Below are positions 1-6,833 of a DNA stretch of 24,274 nt, one piece after another. How positions within the stretch are numbered: the first letter of the stretch is position 1; each line of letters starts with the position of its first letter. The DNA is from a virus. The stretch covers positions 1-24,274 of IMG/VR virus record IMGVR_UViG_3300003177_000026. One strand, written 5' to 3'. The notes below the pieces were generated by a model. That model was not told the origin of the DNA, searched no databases, and saw only the letters and a program-made list of their open reading frames with translations. The translations under genes were made by a program, and so were the position numbers.

Positions 1-20
1 AAAATTTGATTTGTTTTCAC
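1..20 (-). CDS. Start of an early-operon gene, truncated by the window edge
   Basis: On the minus strand an AGGAG ribosome binding site is followed about 6 bases later by a GTG and six sense codons (V/M-K-T-N-Q-I) before the sequence ends. Position downstream of the 78-aa early gene suggests the next gene of the leftward early operon. In Mu-like phages this is where transposition or replication genes lie, but nothing of the protein is visible, so no function is proposed. Confidence 0.4.
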
Positions 21-38
21 TTTTTGCTCCTGTTTTTA

Positions 39-60
39 AATACCTCCATTCTGAGGTATT
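39..60. other. Intergenic stem-loop, 8-bp stem and 6-nt loop
   Basis: AATACCTC and GAGGTATT are perfect inverted repeats around the loop CATTCT. It lies between the 78-aa early gene and the next leftward gene, directly upstream of that gene's AGGAG site. In the leftward transcript it is followed by TAAAAACAGG rather than a U-run, so it is not a clear intrinsic terminator. It may modulate mRNA stability or translation, or bind a protein as DNA. Confidence 0.4.
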
Positions 61-72
61 ATAATTTAACCC

Positions 73-309
73 CTATTTTATGGCTTCTACTCCATGATTA
101 TCATTGAACTTTATGTACCCCATATCTAAAAGTTTGTTGTACACTTTCCATGATTTACTACCGTGTTTAAAAATATCAGTAGTTTTTTTATTTAGTCCAT
201 CATAGACACCGACTGATATTCCTTCTTCTTTTCTAAAGTTCGCAATACTTGAGTATTTTCTTCTAATAGCAGTCTCATCAATAAAAAAGAATTTATTTTC
301 TTTTTGCAT
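73..309 (-). CDS. Small early protein, possibly a DNA-binding regulator
   Basis: The product is 78 aa, basic and soluble. The ATG at 309 is chosen because AAAGGA lies 9 bases upstream and because the longer frame (to 420) would start inside the -35 box of the early promoter. The first leftward gene opposite a repressor is where Cro/Ner-type regulators sit. The stretch from about residue 18 (SSIANFRKEEGISVGVYDGL) recalls small phage proteins of the BcepMu gp16 kind, in which a helix pair precedes a short variable loop. That similarity is from memory of the pattern only. It could equally be an unrelated early protein. Confidence 0.6.
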   Translation of the reverse strand: MQKENKFFFIDETAIRRKYSSIANFRKEEGISVGVYDGLNKKTTDIFKHGSKSWKVYNKLLDMGYIKFNDNHGVEAIK

Positions 310-385
310 CTTTATTATTCCTTTCTTATGTTTTTTTGATATACTTGTTAAATATAATCTGCTTTGTGCCGATTTATATCTTATG

Positions 386-411
386 AGTGAATTATAGTAA
401 ATTAATTCACT
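386..411. promoter_or_regulatory. Operator 1: 9-bp inverted repeat over the early promoter
   Basis: AGTGAATTA and TAATTCACT are perfect inverted repeats separated by 8 bases (TAGTAAAT). The site covers the -10 box and most of the spacer of the leftward early promoter. It is the obvious binding site for the repressor encoded at 465-1166. Confidence 0.7.
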
Positions 412-420
412 AAATGTCAA
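391..420 (-). promoter_or_regulatory. Leftward early promoter
   Basis: On the minus strand TTGACA (420-415) is followed after 18 bases by TATAAT (396-391), a near-perfect sigma-70 promoter. It points at the 78-aa early gene, leaving a leader of roughly 75 nt. The spacer and -10 box are covered by the inverted-repeat operator at 386-411, so repressor binding would block RNA polymerase. Confidence 0.75.
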
Positions 421-429
421 GAGAATTGA

Positions 430-445
430 TGAATTATAGTAAATT
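430..445. promoter_or_regulatory. Operator 2: direct repeat of the operator core
   Basis: The 16-mer TGAATTATAGTAAATT here is identical to 388-403 inside operator 1 and lies exactly 42 bp away, about four helical turns, so both would face the same side of the DNA. It lies 20 bp before the repressor start codon, suggesting autoregulation. Unlike operator 1 it lacks the matching right arm. Confidence 0.65.
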
Positions 446-464
446 TATCTAAAAAGGTGTATTT

Positions 465-1166
465 ATGGATACCAATATGCTATTAAAAAAGATGATAGAC
501 GTTAGTGGTAAAAAAACCCAAAAAGCTTTTAGTGAGTGGATTGGAGTGTCTCAGTCTTATATTACAAAATGGAAAAATCAAGGATATATACCTGATGAAT
601 ACGTAAAAAAATTTAATAGTGAATTTGGTAAATATTTTACTGTGCCAGATGAATTTGAACAAATCGCTTCAAATGATTTTAACAAAGATGTTTTATGTGA
701 TTATATGAACGAATCAACACATCAAAACAACTCAATAGACATAAAATACTTCCCAAACTCTTATGGCTCGATGGGTGAGGGCGGAGTAAGCTATGAGACA
801 CTTCCATCTGTAATGAGCTTCGATAAAGATTTTCTTATTAATACCATAGGCATATCAAACTTTAAAAATCTATTGATAATAAATGCAGTCGGTAACTCAA
901 TGTCTCCAACGATAGAGGACAACTCAAAGCTTTTTATAACTCCGTTCGAGAATGAGGGTAATACTTTCATTGATGGCGGTGTATATGTTATATATGCGCC
1001 TCAGAGTGGATACCTTGTAAAAAGAGTTATGCTGAACTCTATTAATGGCTCTATAACGCTTAAAAGTGATAACAGTGAGTATGACAATGTAGTAATGACA
1101 AAAGACATACTAAACGGTTGCAAGGTAATAGGTCGTGTCGTTGGTAACTTTAGCAGTAAAATATAA
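465..1166 (+). CDS. CI-type phage repressor with S24 peptidase-like domain
   Basis: The 233-aa protein is the likely master repressor of lysogeny. Residues about 1-58 form a helix-turn-helix of the bacteriophage CI repressor type (TQKAFSEWIGVSQSYITKW). Residues about 90-230 form a LexA/S24-like domain with the expected serine in GNSMSP (Ser145) and lysine in YLVKR (Lys186). Start ATG 465 has AAAAAGGTG about 8 bases upstream. The gene is divergent from the early promoter and sits next to two operator copies. I see no Ala-Gly or Cys-Gly dipeptide in the hinge (residues about 85-115), where LexA-type self-cleavage usually occurs. The serine-lysine pair is present, so the enzyme fold looks intact. 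Confidence 0.9.
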   Translation: MDTNMLLKKMIDVSGKKTQKAFSEWIGVSQSYITKWKNQGYIPDEYVKKFNSEFGKYFTVPDEFEQIASNDFNKDVLCDYMNESTHQNNSIDIKYFPNSYGSMGEGGVSYETLPSVMSFDKDFLINTIGISNFKNLLIINAVGNSMSPTIEDNSKLFITPFENEGNTFIDGGVYVIYAPQSGYLVKRVMLNSINGSITLKSDNSEYDNVVMTKDILNGCKVIGRVVGNFSSKI

Positions 1167-1168
1167 AA

Positions 1169-1279
1169 ATGTTCAATAAAAAATACATCGACAGTTGGAA
1201 AGTAAGATTTATTGGCAGTCTTGTATTGTGGATTATATTTTTAATTGTGTACTTTATTTTTAATGGTTTTAAAATTTAA
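1169..1279 (+). CDS. 36-aa single-pass membrane peptide
   Basis: An ATG two bases after the repressor stop opens a 36-aa frame: a basic N-terminus (NKKYIDSWKVR) then one hydrophobic segment (about residues 14-33, GSLVLWIIFLIVYFIF). There is no strong ribosome binding site, so translation would depend on coupling to the repressor. The frame fills the gap between repressor and the next rightward gene, which supports it being real. Co-expression with the repressor would suit a superinfection-exclusion or inner-membrane partner role. That role is inference only. Confidence 0.5.
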   Translation: MFNKKYIDSWKVRFIGSLVLWIIFLIVYFIFNGFKI

Positions 1280-1293
1280 CAGTAAGGTGTAAG

Positions 1294-2058
1294 ATGGGCG
1301 AATCAATAGGAACTATTATAGCAACAATATGGATGTTGTCTCCATTTGTCTTAGGTTTTTTTCTATACAGGTGTTCAAAGAAAAACAAAAAGAGTGATGT
1401 TGATAAGTATATAGAGCTAAACTTTAACGACGATATAGAAAATGACATAGAAGACTATGAAGAGTTCATAGAATACAGATATGATGATTTAAAAGTGCAG
1501 TTTGATTACGTTGATGCAAAAGACGAAAAGACAACGAGAAGAGTGAAAGTGAACTCAGTTGACGATGAGTATCTTCGAGGATGGTGTTATGAAAGGTCAG
1601 CATCAAGGACTTTTAGACTTGATAGAATTGTTAAGCTGTATGATAAGGATGGGAAAAAAGTAAAAGACATAATGGGCTTTTTTAAAGATGCGTATGAGAA
1701 ATCATCTGATTATATCTTGATGAATTATATAGATGAACATATTGATTTACTGAAAGTTCTAATTTATCTTGTAAAAGCAGATGGCAGATACTCCGCGAAA
1801 GAGAAAGTGGTTGTTAGAAAATTCTTACGAGATATGACAGAGATAGACTTTGAAGATGCTCTTATTGATAAAATAATGAAAAGTATCACTGCTCCATCAT
1901 TTGAAGAGTTTAAGTCATATGTTGATGAATTGTCAAGTAGAGAGAATAGATATAACCTGATAAAAGTTACAGAAGATATAATAGGAACACAAAACACAGT
2001 GCATCCAAATGAGCAGCAAGCACTAGACTATATCAAGATGGTTGAGAATAAAAAATAA
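1294..2058 (+). CDS. Membrane-anchored protein with WYL-like and TerB-like regions
   Basis: The 254-aa product begins with one transmembrane helix (about residues 5-25) and a basic stop (RCSKKNKK). An acidic linker (about 35-62) leads to a region ending in YERSASRTFRLDRIVKLYD, the hallmark of WYL-type domains. The C-terminal half (about 148-250) contains LVKADGRYSAKEKVVVRKFL, typical of TerB-like helical domains. Start ATG 1294 has AAGGTGT about 4 bases upstream. It follows the repressor in the same direction and so is probably made in the lysogen. Lysogenic-conversion, superinfection-exclusion or stress-sensing roles are plausible. None is shown by the sequence. Its stop is one base from the convergent stop of the late operon. 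Confidence 0.7.
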   Translation: MGESIGTIIATIWMLSPFVLGFFLYRCSKKNKKSDVDKYIELNFNDDIENDIEDYEEFIEYRYDDLKVQFDYVDAKDEKTTRRVKVNSVDDEYLRGWCYERSASRTFRLDRIVKLYDKDGKKVKDIMGFFKDAYEKSSDYILMNYIDEHIDLLKVLIYLVKADGRYSAKEKVVVRKFLRDMTEIDFEDALIDKIMKSITAPSFEEFKSYVDELSSRENRYNLIKVTEDIIGTQNTVHPNEQQALDYIKMVENKK

Positions 2059-2059
2059 T

Positions 2060-2698
2060 TTATGAAGTTAAAACTTTCAGATAGTGATAGTTTAAATAAC
2101 GTGAGAACTTCTTATTAAAACTTCCATTCATTAGGTCTTGATAATAAAGTCTTCGTTTTTTATACTTCGCTTTATCTACAAAAGAGTATAACATTCTTAG
2201 ACTTTCATCTCCTTTCCCAGTCTTTATATAAACTCCGCGTTTCAATACAAAAGGTTTTATGCCTTTAGTTTTATAAATAGGATCACTTCTTTTTTTTGGA
2301 GCTTTTTCCATGAGAGTTTGAATTTTTAATGCTTTTGGAATAGGTTTGCTGTTTGATAATCCTGCATACTTTGTTAGATTTTTTCTTATTGGTACTGCTA
2401 TCTTCTTATGTTTTGGGAGTCTTACTCCTCCCCATTCCTGAAAACCCATTCCCTCAACAGCGTGATGTGTTTCAATTGTGAGATTTCTCTTATTTGACTT
2501 CTGTACTTTTATAGAACGTGGACTTTTCATGTATTTAGTTCTGAGTTCCATAGTATCATCGATACCATTGACTATATCTTTTCTCATTCCATCAAACGCT
2601 GTATCGTTCATAGCGCGTGAGATGATATAAGGCATATCTTTAGCTAGTTTGTTGAATGTGTCTAACTGATCCGTAATATCAAACTCTATCGCTTCCAT
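2060..2698 (-). CDS. Basic virion-like protein, possibly gpZ-like minor tail protein
   Basis: The 212-aa product is very basic and lacks membrane segments. The N-terminal part (AMNDTAF, then LRTKYMKSPRSIKV) resembles the layout of lambda gpZ-type minor tail proteins, which carry an Ala-x-Asn-x-x-Ala helix followed by an Arg-rich sequence. I rate this only as a possible relation. It is the last gene of the late operon, start one base after the endolysin stop, and away from the other tail genes, which is an odd place for a tail completion protein. It converges with the rightward lysogeny genes without a visible terminator. Confidence 0.5.
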   Translation of the reverse strand: MEAIEFDITDQLDTFNKLAKDMPYIISRAMNDTAFDGMRKDIVNGIDDTMELRTKYMKSPRSIKVQKSNKRNLTIETHHAVEGMGFQEWGGVRLPKHKKIAVPIRKNLTKYAGLSNSKPIPKALKIQTLMEKAPKKRSDPIYKTKGIKPFVLKRGVYIKTGKGDESLRMLYSFVDKAKYKKRRLYYQDLMNGSFNKKFSRYLNYHYLKVLTS

Positions 2699-2699
2699 A

Positions 2700-3107
2700 C
2701 TATGCCTTGAATGTTACTAAGTGGTCTTCGTTTCTCACGTCTAAATGTACCCATAATGTTTCAAGTTCAAGTCCTCTTATGTGTGGAAACTCATGCGGAT
2801 TATTTATGATGTAGTTTCGTACTTCTTCTGCACTGTAATGACTGAACACAATATCAAAGGCATTAGCGAACGAGTGCTGCGAGCCGTAAGAGTAGTTCGG
2901 GCTATCCGGCGTGCGTATTCCGCTCCACTCCCTTGATCCACCCCAATAGTAATTGTTTATAGTCATTGTTCCAAGATTAAAATGATCTTTGAGTTTGTCA
3001 ATCGTCTCGATGAGTCTTATATCAACATACCTCCACGCTTTTTCTCCGTACTTCTCGTACATCTTCTTTGGTACTAACTCATGAACTTTAAAGTATTTAC
3101 TTTGCAT
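2700..3107 (-). CDS. Endolysin, peptidase M15 (D-Ala-D-Ala carboxypeptidase-like)
   Basis: The 135-aa product is a small zinc peptidase that would cut peptide cross-links in murein at the end of the lytic cycle. The M15 metal motif is visible as SQHSFANAFD (His and Asp ligands, H-x6-D) near residues 78-88, and the second histidine in WVHLDVR near residue 120. I chose ATG 3107 (MQSKYF) because GGAG lies 7 bases upstream. The frame can be extended five codons to 3122. It overlaps the end of the upstream 3-TM protein gene. There is no signal peptide, so export would need a holin. Confidence 0.85.
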   Translation of the reverse strand: MQSKYFKVHELVPKKMYEKYGEKAWRYVDIRLIETIDKLKDHFNLGTMTINNYYWGGSREWSGIRTPDSPNYSYGSQHSFANAFDIVFSHYSAEEVRNYIINNPHEFPHIRGLELETLWVHLDVRNEDHLVTFKA

Positions 3108-3546
3108 TTTTACTCTCCGCATATGCTTTAACTGATTTCTCTACACTTCTACCGACTACATAACCACCCAAACCGAGCTTTAGAAGTTGCCACATATCAC
3201 TTGGTATTTGTAACATAGTCGCTTTATCTGTAAACATACTCAAATATGGGTATATGATGTAGTTATTAGCGATTATAAATACGAAGACGAGCATTGTTAT
3301 AGGTCGCCAATTCTGTGCTAACCAACTCCCACTATTTGCCTCTGCCTGAATAATCTTGCTTTGCGATTCAATAACAGTTTTTGAGTAGTCATTTAGCTGT
3401 CTATTCATCTCAAGTTGATAAGCTTGCAACCCAGCTTCAAGTTTTGCTTTCTGTTCCGGTGTAAGGTCAGGCGGAAAATATGACTTAATCATACTTGTAC
3501 CTGCATCAACTACCTTACCTATTAAATCTCCGATTATTGGTATCAT
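3097..3546 (-). CDS. Holin-like 3-TM protein
   Basis: The 149-aa product has a weakly hydrophobic N-terminus (IPIIGDLIGKVVDAG), an amphipathic Gln-rich helix (about residues 28-70), the landmark SGSWLAQNWRPITMLVFVFI, and two further hydrophobic stretches. The WLAQNWRP sequence followed by two membrane helices is characteristic of the 3-TM holin family found in gene transfer agents and many phages. It directly precedes the endolysin and its ATG overlaps the stop of the gene before it (ATGA). It is a strong candidate for the holin that releases the M15 enzyme. Confidence 0.75.
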   Translation of the reverse strand: MIPIIGDLIGKVVDAGTSMIKSYFPPDLTPEQKAKLEAGLQAYQLEMNRQLNDYSKTVIESQSKIIQAEANSGSWLAQNWRPITMLVFVFIIANNYIIYPYLSMFTDKATMLQIPSDMWQLLKLGLGGYVVGRSVEKSVKAYAESKNAK

Positions 3547-4241
3547 ATTTCTTCCTTTTTATAAAGTTTTCCAAACTCCCAAGAATAAGTCTGCGTATGT
3601 CCTAGCAGTCCATCTTCTAGCCATCCGAACACTCTGCCAAATATTACTACTTTAAAAGCGTACTTGTCTCCTACCATTTGATTAAACTTATAGTTGAAGT
3701 TGTATGCAGGATTGCGAAGCGTCCACCAAAACACGCTCCAAAACTCAAATAGTGGATATTCAGCTCGTATGTCACCCAAATCAAAAGCGTTTCCTTTTAC
3801 GTGCATCATATTCGATCTATCAACTGCTTTGCGAAGTTTGGACTTTATGAACTCCGGCATCCACGTTTTACGCTCTCCGTTGATTATAGTCTCGTTAAAA
3901 CCTTTGTCATATGTATCCTCATTTGCATCATCATCTAAAAACAGCCATAATGACAAAGAAAAAAGATACTCGCTGCGTGAGACGTATTTACGCTTGATAA
4001 GTCCTCTGCATGAACTGTGACTGCCTCCGTCAAGTATCCAGTATTTATTATCAACGGCACTTCCTGAGAGTACAGGATTACGCTCACACAGTCGCTTTAA
4101 CTTGATGTCATTGTTTAAATGATAGTTATAGACTGTATTGCGCAGATATTTTCTGAATGGAATTGCAACGAACACTAGCGGAAAAAACACTCTTCGGAAG
4201 ATGACGGTAAACAGAATTACTATGTAGTAGATGTATTTCAT
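3543..4241 (-). CDS. Membrane-anchored phage protein of unknown function
   Basis: The 232-aa protein starts with a hydrophobic segment (about residues 3-29, YIYYIVILFTVIFRRVFFPL) followed by a basic stretch. The rest is soluble, rich in Trp and Tyr (WSVFWWTLRNPAYNFNYKF) and ends GLLGHTQTYSWEFGKLYKK. Related phage proteins of this form are usually called hypothetical (I associate it with DUF7338). It lies between the two holin-like genes and overlaps both by a few bases, so it is co-translated with the lysis genes. A spanin or anti-holin role is possible but unsupported. Confidence 0.65.
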   Translation of the reverse strand: MKYIYYIVILFTVIFRRVFFPLVFVAIPFRKYLRNTVYNYHLNNDIKLKRLCERNPVLSGSAVDNKYWILDGGSHSSCRGLIKRKYVSRSEYLFSLSLWLFLDDDANEDTYDKGFNETIINGERKTWMPEFIKSKLRKAVDRSNMMHVKGNAFDLGDIRAEYPLFEFWSVFWWTLRNPAYNFNYKFNQMVGDKYAFKVVIFGRVFGWLEDGLLGHTQTYSWEFGKLYKKEEI

Positions 4242-4588
4242 GACTTGGTTTTCTCTTTTTTTATTTCTTCAAAAGTTGCTTTTGCACCTAGTTTCTCAGT
4301 TATAATTAACTCTATAAGATAAAAACTTCTCGTTCCTTGATGTCCTATAAACCCACTTATTGCAACTGCTAAAAGTTCATTTATCCCATACCCAATGAGT
4401 CCCAAGTAAACAAGCAGTGTAAGACCGATATTTACAAACATATCCATAAAAAAAAGTGTTATTTTTTTAAGCACTGAGAAGCCTCTAACATCTCTTCTGA
4501 TAAATGATACTGTAGCTCCCCATACACCAGCCAAGAAAGCAAAAAGCGTTGAAATAAAATCTACATCCCCAAAGTTATTATGTGGCAC
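4238..4588 (-). CDS. Putative LydA-type holin, GTG start
   Basis: The 116-aa product has three hydrophobic stretches (about residues 12-30, 42-70 and 72-88) and a charged C-terminus (EEIKKEKTKS). The pattern FLAGVWGATVSFIRRD at the first helix followed by a helix pair ending GHQGTR is that of LydA/superfamily III phage holins. The start is GTG at 4588 with CGGAG 8 bases upstream, just after the stop of the DUF1353 gene. Two holin-like genes in one lysis block suggest a holin/antiholin pair. Confidence 0.65.
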   Translation of the reverse strand: MPHNNFGDVDFISTLFAFLAGVWGATVSFIRRDVRGFSVLKKITLFFMDMFVNIGLTLLVYLGLIGYGINELLAVAISGFIGHQGTRSFYLIELIITEKLGAKATFEEIKKEKTKS

Positions 4589-4590
4589 TT

Positions 4591-4905
4591 TTATACTCCG
4601 TATTTGATTTTGTGGTAAAGTCTTACAGCCATCACCATAGCTCTTGTGTAGATGTTCTTCTCCACTTCAAACAACAGCTCTTCAAAGAGATCATCAGCTT
4701 TTTTATACAGTTCTATGTCACAGAAGTAGTCGTGCACTATAATAGCTTTGAGGTACTTTGGCTTAAACGGCGGAACAAACCACCACAATACTCGTGGAAT
4801 GTTCGCGCCATTCGTCTCGTATCCTGATTCTATAACCACATCTCGTGTGACTATTGGAGATTGAAGCTTGTATGTGTTGTTTGAAGTTGGAGAGACGACT
4901 ACCAT
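4591..4905 (-). CDS. DUF1353-family phage protein
   Basis: The 104-aa product shows the DUF1353 core: a V-x-x-GYETNGANIPR segment (about residues 27-38), WWFVPPF, then AIIVHDYFC and a C-terminal helix with RAMVMAVRLYHKIK. DUF1353 genes are common next to lysis or tail fibre genes in phages of Gram-negative bacteria. Their function is not established. The ATG overlaps the end of the upstream fibre-associated gene by 7 bases. Confidence 0.8.
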   Translation of the reverse strand: MVVVSPTSNNTYKLQSPIVTRDVVIESGYETNGANIPRVLWWFVPPFKPKYLKAIIVHDYFCDIELYKKADDLFEELLFEVEKNIYTRAMVMAVRLYHKIKYGV

Positions 4906-5459
4906 ACTATAGCATCCAAATCATCTTGTGTTGCAGCTGCTTGTGCTTGTGCTTTCAAATTAGCAGCTTTAGTAAGCAAGCTTATTTTATAAGCCTTACC
5001 ATCATTAAGCACTTGTATAAGTTGTGCTATTGTATGAAGTTCATAATTCCAAGTAGTTGGATTTCCATTACCATCATCTTTTGAACATTTTAATGCATCA
5101 TCAATACCACCACTTACCAATCCAATCAAATTCAGCTGGTCAATCTGCTCACTCTGATAGTGATAAGTTGTAGGGGTTGCAGTATCTAAAGCTGTTGAAG
5201 TAAATCCGCTAACTATTTGACTTGAACAAGCATTATTGATTTCAGATATTTTTGCAAACTTTAATTCATCTAAAGTTCTAAAATCTTTGAAAGATAAAGC
5301 ACCAGTAGTAGTATCTACAGAATTATAATTATTGTCGATAGCTACTTGCCAATCTGTTTCACTTACTTCAATGTTTGGTGTAGGTATTGTTTTGTGAATT
5401 TCACTATCATACCACCCTAAAATCTTTCCATTTGTTTCATCATAATGTGCATATTTCAT
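4899..5459 (-). CDS. Tail-fibre-associated protein, DUF4376-like
   Basis: The 186-aa product begins MKYAHYDETNGKILGWYDSE, a typical opening of phage fibre-associated and chaperone proteins. Its C-terminal half (about residues 85-186, from EINNACSSQIVSGFTSTAL to AAATQDDLDAIVW) has the DUF4376 layout: a helix, a short beta element of Y-x-Y-x-x-x-x-x-D-Q-x-N type, then a long helix. DUF4376 proteins lie next to tail fibre genes and probably fold or decorate the fibre. ATG 5459 has a TAAGGAG site 6 bases upstream. Confidence 0.75.
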   Translation of the reverse strand: MKYAHYDETNGKILGWYDSEIHKTIPTPNIEVSETDWQVAIDNNYNSVDTTTGALSFKDFRTLDELKFAKISEINNACSSQIVSGFTSTALDTATPTTYHYQSEQIDQLNLIGLVSGGIDDALKCSKDDGNGNPTTWNYELHTIAQLIQVLNDGKAYKISLLTKAANLKAQAQAAATQDDLDAIVW

Positions 5460-5468
5460 AATTTCTCC

Positions 5469-6215
5469 TTAATACCCTACTGCAATCCAAACACAACCTG
5501 CTGCGTTCGTTGACATTGAAAATCCCGTTGTTGACATACTTGATGTAAAAGCAGAAACAGCACCACCATCCGTATCTCCATTAATATACTTATTTGAATT
5601 TACTAAAAAAACTGCATTCGGAAACGTTATTGGAAAGGTAATTGTTACTAGACCGCCTGAGTATGTTGTAGTATCAAACCCCCACTGAATAATCAGTCCA
5701 CTAGGTAATTTCTGATAACCATTTACTGCTAAACCGCTAGTAAAGTCAGCGGGAAGTCCTCTTACTAAGTCAGCATTCAAACCATTTAGCAGTGCAGGAA
5801 CTGTTATTTGACCTTTACTCACTGCTTCATCTGCATTAACTGCATCTGCTACTTTGAAAGGTAGCTTTTTCCAATTTCCATTTAAATTCGTGACTGGATC
5901 ATCATTTGTTACTCCATCCGCTAAGACTTCGTAATAGTGTCCGTCACTTCCTTTTACCACGTCACTTACTGTTTGAGTTGCTATTGCACTTGTGTTGTAT
6001 GTGAAGTTTGTATTGTAAGGCATTTTTAGTGCCTTAGCTAATTGAGACAAATCATCATCAATAAGTGTGTATCCTGCATCTTCTACAACTTGAAACACAT
6101 TCCATTGATTGTCATTGATTACTTTTGCCAAGTATCTAGTACCTGCGTTAAAGCCATCTCTGTCTATTGCAGTTCCATCTGCTGCCGCGCCGTCTGCTAC
6201 TTTAAACTTCTGCAT
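5469..6215 (-). CDS. Tail fibre protein (host recognition)
   Basis: The 248-aa product has a fibre N-terminus (QKFKVADGAAADGTAIDRDGF), a short shaft with a second FKVADAVNADEAVSKGQ motif near residue 119, and a C-terminal receptor-binding-like domain. That domain starts about residue 168 (NGYQKLPSGLIIQWG) and has the alternating beta strands and final WIAVGY seen in gp53-like fibre tips. It is short for a fibre, which suits a compact tip domain. It lies between gp48 and the DUF4376 gene, as in many Mu-like and P2-like phages. Confidence 0.8.
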   Translation of the reverse strand: MQKFKVADGAAADGTAIDRDGFNAGTRYLAKVINDNQWNVFQVVEDAGYTLIDDDLSQLAKALKMPYNTNFTYNTSAIATQTVSDVVKGSDGHYYEVLADGVTNDDPVTNLNGNWKKLPFKVADAVNADEAVSKGQITVPALLNGLNADLVRGLPADFTSGLAVNGYQKLPSGLIIQWGFDTTTYSGGLVTITFPITFPNAVFLVNSNKYINGDTDGGAVSAFTSSMSTTGFSMSTNAAGCVWIAVGY

Positions 6216-6236
6216 TGTTTTCCTTTGTTTTTAGAT

Positions 6237-6833
6237 TTAACACGCTGATAACTCGCCTAGCTCATCGCCGAATTGAGAGTATCCGAATGTAAATGGAGTG
6301 ATTGAGTTGATAGGTTTATTTTCAAATATTACATTGACATAAGGCGGTTTTAAATAGAGTGCTAACCATTCTAATTTTTTGTAATTTGCACATGAGATAG
6401 TGTCACTAAACTTGATTAAAAGTTCCATATTCCTGCTAAGTGCAGGGTCTCCGAATTCGTCGCCAAATTGAAGCTCTCCAAATTCCATAGATACCGGAAG
6501 TGTCATAAAAGATACAGTTTCATTTATGAAGTTTCCAAAGTCTATTATGATTGTTTTATAGTCATAATCTTTGTTTAGATATTCGACTATTATTCTTTGG
6601 ATCTCTCTTTTTGTAAAGAGTTCCGTTTTGATAAGACAATCTTGTCCGTGTCTATCGGCTAGATTTTCACTTTGTATGATGTTGAAGTCGTTATAAAATG
6701 CCGTTGCAGTGTCGTATGAACGCTCAAATTCTCCACTCATGCCGTCTATAAGCTTATTTGAGTTGTCGCCTAACTCCCATGCTTTGCCAGTTGGTAAAAA
6801 TGACTTTATAAGTTCTGCAAATTTTAGAGCCAT
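6237..6833 (-). CDS. Mu gp48-like baseplate protein (DUF2313)
   Basis: The 198-aa product has the DUF2313/YmfQ N-terminus: a helix then LLPxGxAW-like SFLPTGKAWEL (residues about 11-21), followed by a phage-typical region in which a helix of acidic residues (SGEFERSYDTATAFYNDF) links to a C-terminal domain with FGELQFGDEFGDP. In Mu this protein joins the baseplate wedge to the fibre. The start overlaps the end of gp47 by 10 bases, the order Mu uses. Confidence 0.85.
   Translation of the reverse strand: MALKFAELIKSFLPTGKAWELGDNSNKLIDGMSGEFERSYDTATAFYNDFNIIQSENLADRHGQDCLIKTELFTKREIQRIIVEYLNKDYDYKTIIIDFGNFINETVSFMTLPVSMEFGELQFGDEFGDPALSRNMELLIKFSDTISCANYKKLEWLALYLKPPYVNVIFENKPINSITPFTFGYSQFGDELGELSAC

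Noticed and set aside
39-60. Intrinsic terminator
   Set aside because: A good stem but no U-run on either strand in the direction of a gene, and it directly precedes a ribosome binding site.
310-420. Longer N-terminus for the 78-aa early gene
   Set aside because: It would begin within the -35 box of the promoter that transcribes it.
4582-4827. Plus-strand open frame opposite the DUF1353 gene
   Set aside because: It lies wholly opposite a well-recognised DUF1353 gene and has no family features.
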